From contig JBMNIQ010000005.1 of the NCBI GenBank assembly GCA_050951095.1, forward strand, positions 62,001 through 126,000: a stretch of DNA of 64,000 bases, given 5' to 3'. Under the pieces are notes generated by a model, which ran no database searches, was not told where the DNA came from, and saw only the letters and a program-made list of their open reading frames with translations. A program made the position numbers and the translations under genes. This stretch comes from UMGS1519 sp050951095. Its GTDB lineage: Bacteria; Actinomycetota; Coriobacteriia; Coriobacteriales; Eggerthellaceae. The stretch's first letter is position 1; each line of letters opens with the position of its first letter. Positions 43,092 to 55,581 of the stretch are shown here, in pieces.

Positions 43092-45272
43092 TTAACGGCT
43101 GCTCGAGCTCGAAGACGCGCTGGACGTGTCTTCGAACGAATACGTGTTCGTCTTCTCGTCGTACGTGTACTTGCCGCCGTTCGTATCCGTGTACGTGTAC
43201 TTGCCGGTGCTCTTGTCGTACTTGTATACGTTGCCGTTCTCGTCCTCGTAGTGGTACGAGCTCTTCGAGCTCGAAGACGATCCGGCGGCTACGGAAGACG
43301 AGGAGCTCTCGGTCTTCGACGAGGTGCTGGCGGATTGCGAACCCGTCGATGCGCTTGCAGCCGTGCTGGAGGTGCCGTATTTCGCGGCCTGGCTGCTGTT
43401 GAACGCGTTGTCGTACTTCGGGTCGTCTGCCGTGGGGAACGCCTCGATGGGGGAGTAGGCCAGCGCGGTGTCCATGTACGTGCGCCAGACGTAGCACGGA
43501 TCCAGGTTCGGCAGGCTCTTCTCCTGGCGCGAGCCGATCCAGACCGTCGTGCTCAGCTGCGGCGTGTAGCCGCACAGCCAGTGGTCGCGCTCCTTCTCGG
43601 ACGTGCCGGTCTTGCCGGCGCAGGGCTGCGCCGTGCTCAGCTGCCCGCTCACGGCCGTTCCCTGCGTGAACACGGTCTCCATGACCTTCGTAGAGGCGTA
43701 GCACACCTCGTCGGAAAGCACCTTCGCGCCTTCGTCCTTCCATTCGTACGTCGTCTGCCCGTTGCGGTCCACCACTTTCGTGATGGCCGTGGGCGTGCGC
43801 TGCGTGCCGCCGTTCGCGAACGTGGCATACGCGCCGCACATCTCCAGCGGCGATACGCCGGACGTTCCCAGCGTGATGGAGTCCACTTCGGCCAGGTCGG
43901 ACGTGATGCCCAGGCGCTTCGCCATCTGCACCACCTTGTCGGCGCCGACTTCCTGGCACAGCCGTGCGAAGCCGGTGTTCGAAGATACGGCGAACGCGCT
44001 CTGGATGCTGCGGATGCCGTAGTTGTTGTTGTCGATGTTCTCCACTTTCCAATTGCCCAGCTGGGCGGGGGATGTGCAGTCGATCATCGTGGCGGGGTTG
44101 ATGCCGTCCTCTATGGCGGCGGCAAGCGTGAATGCCTTGAACGACGATCCGGCCTGGCGGGAAGCTTGCGTGACCAGGTTGAATTGATCTGTGCGATAGT
44201 CCTTGCCGCCGACCATGGCCTTGATGTAGCCGTTGTCCGGGTCGATGGAGACCAGGGCGATCTCTGCGTCCGTGTCGTACCACTGGCTGTATTGGGACTT
44301 GCAGGCGGCTTCGGCATCGTCTTGCAGCGCCGGGTCCAGCGTGGTGTAGACCTTCAGGCCGCCTTCGTACACGCCTTCGACGCCCATGTCGTTCAGCAGC
44401 TGGTCGCGCACGTAGCTGGTGAAGTACGGGTACTTGTAGATGCCGTCCGTCGAGGAACTCGTGTCTGCCACATCCAGCTTCACCGCCTTCTTCTTCAGCG
44501 CATCCGCCTTGTCCTGGCTCATGCGCCCGGTATCCGCCAGGCGCTGCAGCACCGTGTTGCGGCGTTTCTTGCACGCTTTCGGATGCACGGTGGGCGTGTA
44601 GGCATTCGGCGACTGGGGGATGCCCACGAGCGTGGCGGCCTGCAGCGCGGTCAGGTCCTTCGCGCTCTTCGAGAAGTAATGTTGCGCTGCCGCTTCGATG
44701 CCGTAGCAGTTGTCACCGTAATTGACGGTGTTCAGGTATAGGTTCAGTATCTCGTCCTTGCTCAGTTTGTCCTCAAGCTGATAGGCCAGCGCCGCTTCGC
44801 GCACCTTGCGCTTCAGCGTGCTCTCCTGCGCCTCGTTCTGCAGGATCGTATTGCGCACCAGCTGCTGCGTAATCGTGGAGGCGCCCTGCCGCGATCCCAA
44901 GTGGAAGACGTTGTTCACCACCGCACGGGCGATGCCGATGGGGTCCACGGCGCCGTGGTCGTAGAAGCGGTTGTCCTCCGTGGCGAGCGTTGCCTGGACG
45001 GCACTGTCGCTGATCTCGTCCAAGTCAACCGGCTGGCGGTCTTCCAGGTAGAATTTGGCCAGCACCGTCTTCTTGTCGTTCGCGTAGACGGTCGTGGTCC
45101 CGGAGACCTGGTAATCCGCGATCGTGTCGGTGGAGGGAAGGTCCTGCAGCCAATAAGAGCACAGGGCAACGCACGCTGCCGCGGCTGCTGCCAGCAGGCC
45201 GAGTATGATGAGAAGGACGCGGTGACGCAGGCGGCCCTTCTTTCGGGGTCTTATGTGTTCTGCCTCTCCCAT
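43092..45272 (-). CDS. Class A penicillin-binding protein with Ser-rich and Tyr-repeat tail (copy 2)
   Basis: 726 residues from ATG 45272. A basic cytoplasmic start (RPRKKGRLRHR) and one helix lead to a GT51 domain (ATEDNRFYDHGAVD, QGASTITQQLVRN). The transpeptidase has SSFK (Ser376), SSNTGF and KTGTSE. After a Ser-rich stretch the tail switches to Tyr/Lys/Thr-rich repeats (VYKYDKSTGKYTYTD, GKYTYDEKTNTYSFED) and ends in another Ser run. That repeat could be a wall-binding or beta-rich module (inference). The protein is clearly paralogous to copy 1, but the two genes are convergent. TATAAT lies 10 nt before the ATG, giving an almost leaderless transcript; frames further upstream are promoter. 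Confidence 0.94.
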   Translation of the reverse strand: MGEAEHIRPRKKGRLRHRVLLIILGLLAAAAAACVALCSYWLQDLPSTDTIADYQVSGTTTVYANDKKTVLAKFYLEDRQPVDLDEISDSAVQATLATEDNRFYDHGAVDPIGIARAVVNNVFHLGSRQGASTITQQLVRNTILQNEAQESTLKRKVREAALAYQLEDKLSKDEILNLYLNTVNYGDNCYGIEAAAQHYFSKSAKDLTALQAATLVGIPQSPNAYTPTVHPKACKKRRNTVLQRLADTGRMSQDKADALKKKAVKLDVADTSSSTDGIYKYPYFTSYVRDQLLNDMGVEGVYEGGLKVYTTLDPALQDDAEAACKSQYSQWYDTDAEIALVSIDPDNGYIKAMVGGKDYRTDQFNLVTQASRQAGSSFKAFTLAAAIEDGINPATMIDCTSPAQLGNWKVENIDNNNYGIRSIQSAFAVSSNTGFARLCQEVGADKVVQMAKRLGITSDLAEVDSITLGTSGVSPLEMCGAYATFANGGTQRTPTAITKVVDRNGQTTYEWKDEGAKVLSDEVCYASTKVMETVFTQGTAVSGQLSTAQPCAGKTGTSEKERDHWLCGYTPQLSTTVWIGSRQEKSLPNLDPCYVWRTYMDTALAYSPIEAFPTADDPKYDNAFNSSQAAKYGTSSTAASASTGSQSASTSSKTESSSSSVAAGSSSSSKSSYHYEDENGNVYKYDKSTGKYTYTDTNGGKYTYDEKTNTYSFEDTSSASSSSSSR

Positions 45273-45282
45273 AATGCGAACT

Positions 45283-45288
45283 ATTATA
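45283..45288 (-). promoter_or_regulatory. Consensus -10 box of PBP copy 2, near-leaderless
   Basis: On the minus strand this is TATAAT, 10 nt before ATG 45272, the same arrangement seen at elp3. No Shine-Dalgarno can fit. No good -35 box at 16-18 nt. Confidence 0.6.
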
Positions 45289-45357
45289 AAGTGTAGCGAA
45301 TGCAATGAACGGGCAGGCTGGGAAAACAGCGTGCCATTTGGCGAGGAAGGTGCCGTT

Positions 45358-47820
45358 TTGGCTGAAGAAACCCCTGTGAAACCCCATCGCATGGAGCTGC
45401 TGGCACCCGCTGGGAACATGGCCTGCCTGCATGCGGCCGTCTCGGCGGGAGCCGATGCCGTCTATCTGGGTGCAGGCGAATTCAATGCCCGCCGCAATGC
45501 GGGAAACTTCACGATGGAGGAGCTCGACGAGGCATGTGCCTATGCGCACCTGCGCGGCGTTTCGCTCTACCTGACGGTGAACACCGTCGTGCTGCCGCGC
45601 GAACTGACGTCCGCCATGGAGCTGGTGCGCCAGGCGTACCGGGCGGGCATCGACGTCTTCATCGTGCAGGACCTGGGCCTTGCCGCCGAGATCCACCGCA
45701 CGCTCCCGCAGGCGGAATGGCATGCGTCCACGCAGATGAACATTCACAACGCCGCCGGCGTCCAGGCAATGGCGGCGCTGGGGGCGAAACGCGTCACGTT
45801 CGCGCGCGAGCTTTCGCTGGCCGAAGTGCAGGAGCTTTCCCGCCTTGCCCGCGACCTGGGCATGGACACCGAGATGTTCGCGCATGGCGCGCTGTGCATC
45901 TGCTATTCCGGCCAATGCCTGATGTCGTCGCTCGTCGGCGGCCGCTCGGCGAACCGCGGGCTGTGCGCGCAGGCCTGCCGCCTGCCGTACACGCTGCATA
46001 ACCGGGCCGTTCGCAAGGAGCTGGACGCGCCGGGCGAATACCTGCTCAGCCCGAAGGACCTGTGCACCGTGAACCTCATGGACAAGTTGGCGGATACCGG
46101 CGTGTACTCGCTGAAGATCGAAGGGCGCATGAAGTCGCCCGAGTACGTGCATTCCGTCGTGGGCGTGTACCGCGCCGTGCTGGACCGCGTGCTGGCCGGG
46201 CAGGGGCCGCAGCATGCCACGGAAGAGGAGATGCGCGTCCTGTCGGAGGCGTTCTCGCGCGGGTTCACGGAGGCGTACCTGACAGGGGATACCGGCAACG
46301 ACATGATGAGCTACCAGCGCCCGAACAACCGCGGCGTGGCGGTCGGCCGCGTCGCCTCGGCGCGCGACGGCCTCGTCTCGTTCCATGCCGACCCGCCCGT
46401 CTTCGCCGGCGACGTGCTGGAATTCTGGACGAACAAGGGGCATTTCGCCTACACGGTGACGGATGCCGACCGCACGGGGCAGGACGTGCGCCTTGCCGTG
46501 CCGAAGCGCGTGGGGAAGGGCGACCGCGTGTTCCGCCTGCGCGAGGCCGCGGCGGCGTTCGCAGACGACGCGCACGAGCCGCGCGTCCCGGTGACGGGCA
46601 CCGTGCGCCTGCATATCGGCCAGCCGCTGGAGATGGAGTTCCGTCTGGCGTCGGGCGTTTCCCGTTCCGCGCAGGGACCCGTGGTGGAACCCGCCCGAAC
46701 GAAGGCGGTGACCGAGCAGGATGTCCTGGAGCACGTGGATCGCCTGGGCTCCACGCCGTTCGTGCTCCGGAATGCCGCCGATCTCGCCATCGAGCTGGAC
46801 GAGGGCGTGGGCATCGGCTTCTCGCAGCTGCATAAGGTGCGCAGCGCGGCGTTGGAAGAGCTGGCGAAGGCCCAGCGCGCTGCCGTCGAGGGCGACCGCA
46901 CGCTCCACCGCGCCCCGGATTTCGCGCGTCCGCCGAAGGCGCATACGCGCGGCTGCACGGTTGCGGCCCTGGCGGCGAACCCCGCATGCGCCCGTGCCGC
47001 GAAGCGCGCCGGTGCAGACGTCATCTACGTGCCCGCGCTGAATTACCGGCGCGGCACCGCCATGGTGGGCGGCCAGGTCTCCGGCACGGTGGAGCAGGCC
47101 GGCTATCCGAACCGGTGCGTCATGGCGCTGCCGGCCATCTCGCACGATGCCGTGCCGGGGACGCGCGAAGAGAAGTTCGGCTTCGACGTCGCTGCTTTCA
47201 TGAAGCACGACAAGCCCATCCTTGTGCAGAACTACGGTCAGCTGGCAAGCGCGCTCGACCGCGGGTGCCGCGTCCAGGTGGGTCCCCATATCCCCGTCAT
47301 GAACCGGGAGGCGCTCGATACGGTCGCGCGCCTGGGTGCCGAACGCGTATGGCTGTCGCCCGAGCTGTCGCTGGGGCAGATCCAGGACCTGGCGGAGGAC
47401 AAGCCGGCCAGCCTGGGCCTCACGGTGAAGGGCGCCGGCGAGCTCATGGTCACGGAGCACTGCCTGCTCATGAGCCAGGGGCCGTGCAACCGGAATTGCA
47501 CGGACTGCGCCCGCCGCAAGAGCCCGCACTACCTGAAGGACCGCCGCGATTACGAGATGCCGGTCGTCACGGATTGCTGCGGCCGCAGCCATCTGCACAA
47601 CGCGGTGCCGCTGGACCTCACGCACCTGTTCCCGGACCTGCTCTCCGCCGGCATCGACGCCGTCATGGTGGACGCCACGCTCATGAACGTGGAGGAGACG
47701 ACGGAGGCCGTCAAACGCACCGTGCGCGCCCGCGACCGCGCGTTGCAGGACGGAACGGCGCTGGGCAAGCCGAAGGGCGGCGCCACCACGACCGGGCACA
47801 TATTCCGCGGCGTGCAGTAA
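45358..47820 (+). CDS. Peptidase U32-family protein, long form
   Basis: 820 residues from TTG 45358 (AGGAAGG 7 nt upstream); ATG 45391 is the fallback. MELLAPAGNMACLHAAVSAGADAVYLG opens the U32 TIM-barrel. EMFAHGALCICYSGQCLMSS is the U32 signature with its Cys pair, and NRGLCAQACRLPY follows. A central DUF3656-like part and a C-terminal half with a second Cys cluster (CNRNCTDCARRK) make it longer than E. coli RlhA (about 650 aa). RlhA hydroxylates 23S rRNA C2501, and other U32 proteins hydroxylate tRNA, so an RNA-hydroxylation role is more likely than proteolysis. tyrS follows about 70 bp downstream. Confidence 0.88.
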   Translation: MAEETPVKPHRMELLAPAGNMACLHAAVSAGADAVYLGAGEFNARRNAGNFTMEELDEACAYAHLRGVSLYLTVNTVVLPRELTSAMELVRQAYRAGIDVFIVQDLGLAAEIHRTLPQAEWHASTQMNIHNAAGVQAMAALGAKRVTFARELSLAEVQELSRLARDLGMDTEMFAHGALCICYSGQCLMSSLVGGRSANRGLCAQACRLPYTLHNRAVRKELDAPGEYLLSPKDLCTVNLMDKLADTGVYSLKIEGRMKSPEYVHSVVGVYRAVLDRVLAGQGPQHATEEEMRVLSEAFSRGFTEAYLTGDTGNDMMSYQRPNNRGVAVGRVASARDGLVSFHADPPVFAGDVLEFWTNKGHFAYTVTDADRTGQDVRLAVPKRVGKGDRVFRLREAAAAFADDAHEPRVPVTGTVRLHIGQPLEMEFRLASGVSRSAQGPVVEPARTKAVTEQDVLEHVDRLGSTPFVLRNAADLAIELDEGVGIGFSQLHKVRSAALEELAKAQRAAVEGDRTLHRAPDFARPPKAHTRGCTVAALAANPACARAAKRAGADVIYVPALNYRRGTAMVGGQVSGTVEQAGYPNRCVMALPAISHDAVPGTREEKFGFDVAAFMKHDKPILVQNYGQLASALDRGCRVQVGPHIPVMNREALDTVARLGAERVWLSPELSLGQIQDLAEDKPASLGLTVKGAGELMVTEHCLLMSQGPCNRNCTDCARRKSPHYLKDRRDYEMPVVTDCCGRSHLHNAVPLDLTHLFPDLLSAGIDAVMVDATLMNVEETTEAVKRTVRARDRALQDGTALGKPKGGATTTGHIFRGVQ

Positions 47821-47889
47821 CGCGGTGCGGCATGACCCGAAGGGCGCTATGCTACAATTCACGCCGTATGACGATACGAAAGGCAAACG

Positions 47890-49101
47890 ATGCTTTCTGC
47901 TGAAGAACAATTCCATATCCTGCAATCAGGAGCCGCCCAGATCATTCCCGAGGACCTACTGAAGAAGAAGCTCGCCCGCGGAACGTCGCTCAACGTGAAG
48001 CTGGGCGTCGACCCCACGGCGCCCGATATCCATATCGGCCACGCCGTCCCGCTGCGCAAGCTGCGCCAATTCCAGGACCTGGGCCATCATGTGACGCTCA
48101 TCATCGGAGACGGCACGGCGCTCATCGGCGACCCCAGCGGCCGCAACACCACGCGCCCGCAGCTGTCGCGCGAACAGGTGGCGCAGAATGCGCAGACGTA
48201 CGTGGACCAGGCGTTCAAGATCCTGGATCGCGAGAAGACCACGCTGCGGTACAACTCGGAGTGGATCCTGGACTTGAATATGGAGAGCCTCCTGAAGCTC
48301 ATGGCGAACTTCACGGTGGCGCGCATCCTGGAGCGCGATGACTTCACGAAGCGCTACAAGGCGAATCAGCCCATCAGCCTGCACGAGTTCCTGTATCCCG
48401 TGATGCAGGCCTACGACTCCGTGGTGGTGAAGGCGGACGTCGAGCTGGGCGGCACGGACCAGCTGTTCAACCTGCTGGCCGGCCGAGAGCTGATGGAGAA
48501 GATGGGCATGGAGCCCCAAGTGTGCCTGACACTGCCGTTGCTGGAAGGCACGGACGGCGTGAAGAAGATGTCGAAGAGCTACGGCAACTACATCGGGCTC
48601 ACAGACGAGCCGGCGGATATGTTCGGCAAGGTCATGAGCATCCCGGACGCGCTGATGGTGAAGTACTACCGTCTGGCCTCCACGGCGCCGGTGGACGAAG
48701 TGGACCAGATCGAGAAGGACCTGGCATCGGGCAAGGCGGACCCGAATAAGACGAAGCGCGCCCTTGCCCGCAACATCGTGGCGGCCTACCACGGCCAGGA
48801 AGCCGCACAGGAGGCGGAAGAGGCGTTCGACCGCCAGTTCAAGAAGCACGAGATTCCCGAGGACATTCCCGAGTATGCCGCGGATCTGACGGTGAACGAC
48901 CAGGGCAAGGTGTACCTGGCGCGCGTCATCCATGAAGCCGGCATGGCTTCCAGCGCCGGCGAGGCGCGTCGTCTGATCGACGGAGGCGGCGTGAAGATCA
49001 ACGGGGAGGCGGTTCCCGCAAAGGAATACAACGTAGAGCCCGAGAAACTGAAGGGCGCCGTGCTGCAGGTGGGCAAGCGCAAGTTTGCCCGGCTGGTGTA
49101 G
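47890..49101 (+). CDS. tyrS: Tyrosyl-tRNA synthetase
   Basis: 403 residues. Class I signatures are HIGH (48-51, in APDIHIGHAVPL) and KMSKS (226-230). TyrRS-specific VKADVELGGTDQLFNLLAGR lies between. The C-terminal S4-like domain is present (SSAGEARRLIDGGGVKINGE). KMSKS rather than KFGKT places it in the TyrZ-type subgroup. GAAAGG lies 6 nt before the ATG. A terminator follows, and the rRNA operon begins about 90 bp later. I see no T-box leader in the 70-bp upstream gap. Confidence 0.97.
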   Translation: MLSAEEQFHILQSGAAQIIPEDLLKKKLARGTSLNVKLGVDPTAPDIHIGHAVPLRKLRQFQDLGHHVTLIIGDGTALIGDPSGRNTTRPQLSREQVAQNAQTYVDQAFKILDREKTTLRYNSEWILDLNMESLLKLMANFTVARILERDDFTKRYKANQPISLHEFLYPVMQAYDSVVVKADVELGGTDQLFNLLAGRELMEKMGMEPQVCLTLPLLEGTDGVKKMSKSYGNYIGLTDEPADMFGKVMSIPDALMVKYYRLASTAPVDEVDQIEKDLASGKADPNKTKRALARNIVAAYHGQEAAQEAEEAFDRQFKKHEIPEDIPEYAADLTVNDQGKVYLARVIHEAGMASSAGEARRLIDGGGVKINGEAVPAKEYNVEPEKLKGAVLQVGKRKFARLV

Positions 49102-49126
49102 TGCCGACATTCAAGAAAGCGCAGGT

Positions 49127-49157
49127 AACGGCTCGCGGAACACCGCGGGCCGTTTTC
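49127..49157 (+). terminator. tyrS terminator
   Basis: A 12-bp stem (49127-49138 with 49143-49154, one G-U pair) with an ACA-type 4-nt loop, followed by TTTCC. Confidence 0.8.
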
Positions 49158-49193
49158 CATTTATGAGGGAAATGTGAACGTCCGAAATAACGC

Positions 49194-49222
49194 TTGCACG
49201 ACGGGCGAAACGAGACTATATT
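49194..49222 (+). promoter_or_regulatory. rRNA operon promoter P1
   Basis: TTGCAC (49194-49199), 17-nt spacer, TATATT (49217-49222). Upstream promoter, about 400 bp before 16S. Confidence 0.75.
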
Positions 49223-49345
49223 ACGAACTCGCGCCACGGAGAAATCCGAGACGCAACCGGGAAAGCGGTTACGAACTGCCTTCCTTGCAAGACATAAGAC
49301 TTCGAATTCGCTGAAAACAAATTTTCAGAAATTTGAAAAAAGTTC

Positions 49346-49374
49346 TTGACAAGGTCGGCTCGGAAGCGTAACTT
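49346..49374 (+). promoter_or_regulatory. rRNA operon promoter P2
   Basis: Perfect TTGACA (49346-49351), 17-nt spacer, TAACTT (49369-49374), preceded by an A/T-rich UP-like stretch (AATTTGAAAAAAG). Transcription would begin near 49381. Confidence 0.8.
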
Positions 49375-49411
49375 AATTCCCCGCGCCGAGCGAGAGAGCC
49401 CGGAGCGAGCG

Positions 49412-49444
49412 GGCCCCGAGGGGGGCCGGCGGGAACCTTGAAAA
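49412..49444 (+). promoter_or_regulatory. boxB-boxA-like antitermination element, 16S leader
   Basis: Hairpin GGCCCC-GAGG-GGGGCC (49412-49427) followed by AACCTTGAAAA (49434-49444). The same hairpin-plus-CCTTGAAA order recurs in the 16S-23S spacer. Role in Nus-dependent antitermination is inferred from position and duplication. Confidence 0.55.
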
Positions 49445-49620
49445 CCGGATACTGCGATCAAGACGATGAGAGAAGCGTGGATTCGAGCGCGGCCGCCCGC
49501 AGGGGCGGCCCTCGATGAGCCGAGCCGGCGCCGGATGGCGGCGGCGAGGCGTCCTTTTTCAGAAATACAGAGCCTTCGATTCTCCGGAGGCGGCGCGGGC
49601 CCCGGCGGCCCGCGCCAACA

Positions 49621-54411
<4,791 letters not shown>

Positions 54412-54516
54412 ATCCTCCGCCGATCGCGGCGGTTGGTCGGACCACCGTCTGTGCGCTGTGCAGCCTCCAGGGTGGCGCGGGAGGCGCGGACCCGGCCCGA
54501 TGCGGGAGCGCCCCGC

Positions 54517-54634
54517 GCGGGCGCGACCATAGAGAGGGGGATCACCCGGTCCCATTCCGAACCCGGCAGTTAAGCCCCTCTTCGCCGAAAGTACTGCGGT
54601 GCAGTCCGTGGGAGGATAGGGCGTCGCGCCCGCG
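54517..54634 (+). rRNA. rrf: 5S ribosomal RNA
   Basis: About 118 nt. GCGACCATAGAGAGGGGGATCACCCGGTCCC, CCGAACCCGGCAGTTAAG and GGGAGGATAGGG are typical 5S blocks. The ends pair as GCGCGGGCGCGAC / GTCGCGCCCGCGC (54515-54527 with 54623-54635), forming helix I and its processing extension. Order 16S-23S-5S is standard. Confidence 0.95.
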
Positions 54635-54667
54635 CAGGGCGCTTCCCTATTTATGGGAAGACATATG

Positions 54668-54705
54668 AGCGGCGATGGGCCATTCGGCTCGTCGCCGCTT
54701 TTCTT
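54668..54705 (+). terminator. rRNA operon terminator
   Basis: AGCGGCGA (54668-54675) pairs with TCGCCGCT (54692-54699), followed by TTTCTT. A weaker hairpin CTTCCC/GGGAAG (54642-54660) precedes it. Confidence 0.8.
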
Positions 54706-54858
54706 ATATGGAGCGCTGTCCCTCCGGCATCTCTTTGCTTCTGCTGCTTTTCGCAGCGACAATCCTTCCGTTTACCTCTCATCGTTTTTCGATCGTGCCG
54801 GTTTCCGTTCGTTTCGTACGGTTGAATGCTGCTCGTTATGGTCATTCGGGGAGTCGTG

Positions 54859-54864
54859 TATAAT
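54859..54864 (+). promoter_or_regulatory. -10 box of the HEAT-acnA operon
   Basis: Perfect TATAAT about 97 bp before the TTG start. TTATGG at 17 nt spacing is the only -35 candidate. The remaining space from the rRNA terminator to here (about 150 bp) shows nothing else. Confidence 0.6.
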
Positions 54865-54960
54865 TCAATCTCGGCTAATTGTGCCCCGAAGGGGGCAAAT
54901 CGATCGTACCTGCGGGCATTTCGTCCCGGATATTGCACATCAGAATGGAGGAAGCACAAT

Positions 54961-55563
54961 TTGAGCGAGAAGACTGAAGAGATTCGCGAGGCTGCCCATC
55001 AGGCTCTTTTGAAACCGAATGTGATGGCAAGGACCGTCGAGGAGCTGAAGGGCCCCTCTCGCCGCAACCGCCAGAAGGCGGCGAACATCATGGCGGTGGC
55101 TGCCCATATGAAACCTGAGAAGCTGGAACCGTACATCGGCGATCTGGTGGACGCCTTGAATCGCCCGGAAGCCCAGACTCGTTGGGAGTGCCTGGAGGCC
55201 CTGGTCATGATGGTTCCCATTGATTCGCGTGCCTGCGATCGCGCTTTGGACGGTGCGGAGACGGCGCTGTTCGATGAGGATAACGGGCTTCTGCGCCTGG
55301 CTGCCGTCCGCTTCCTGTGCAAGCTTGGCGCTACGACGGAAAAGCGCTGCGACAAGGTGTGGCCGCTTCTTGACGAGGCCATCCAGTGCTATCACGGCGA
55401 TCAGGAGTTCCAGGAGATGCTGGTTGCCATCGAGGAGTTCTCGAAGGGGAAGCTTTCCGCTGCGGCCAAGCAGGAGCTCAAGGATCGCATGACGTTCGAT
55501 GCCGAGAACGGCAAGGGCGCCCTGAAGGTGCGCGCTTCGCAGATTGTCGCTAATCTTTCCTAG
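54961..55563 (+). CDS. HEAT/ARM-like helical repeat protein
   Basis: 200 residues from TTG 54961 (GGAGGA 8 nt upstream). All-helical sequence with repeated pairs: SRRNRQKAANIMAVAAHMKPEKLEPYIGDLVDAL, AQTRWECLEALVMMVPID, NGLLRLAAVRFLCKLGAT and DQEFQEMLVAIEEFSKGKL, consistent with three to four HEAT-like repeats. No signal peptide or catalytic motif, so it is probably a cytosolic binding protein. acnA begins 18 bp after the stop, so the two are cotranscribed, and it may act on aconitase or in its regulation (inference). Function unknown. Confidence 0.8.
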   Translation: MSEKTEEIREAAHQALLKPNVMARTVEELKGPSRRNRQKAANIMAVAAHMKPEKLEPYIGDLVDALNRPEAQTRWECLEALVMMVPIDSRACDRALDGAETALFDEDNGLLRLAAVRFLCKLGATTEKRCDKVWPLLDEAIQCYHGDQEFQEMLVAIEEFSKGKLSAAAKQELKDRMTFDAENGKGALKVRASQIVANLS

Positions 55564-55581
55564 GTGCAAGGAGTATCAGCA

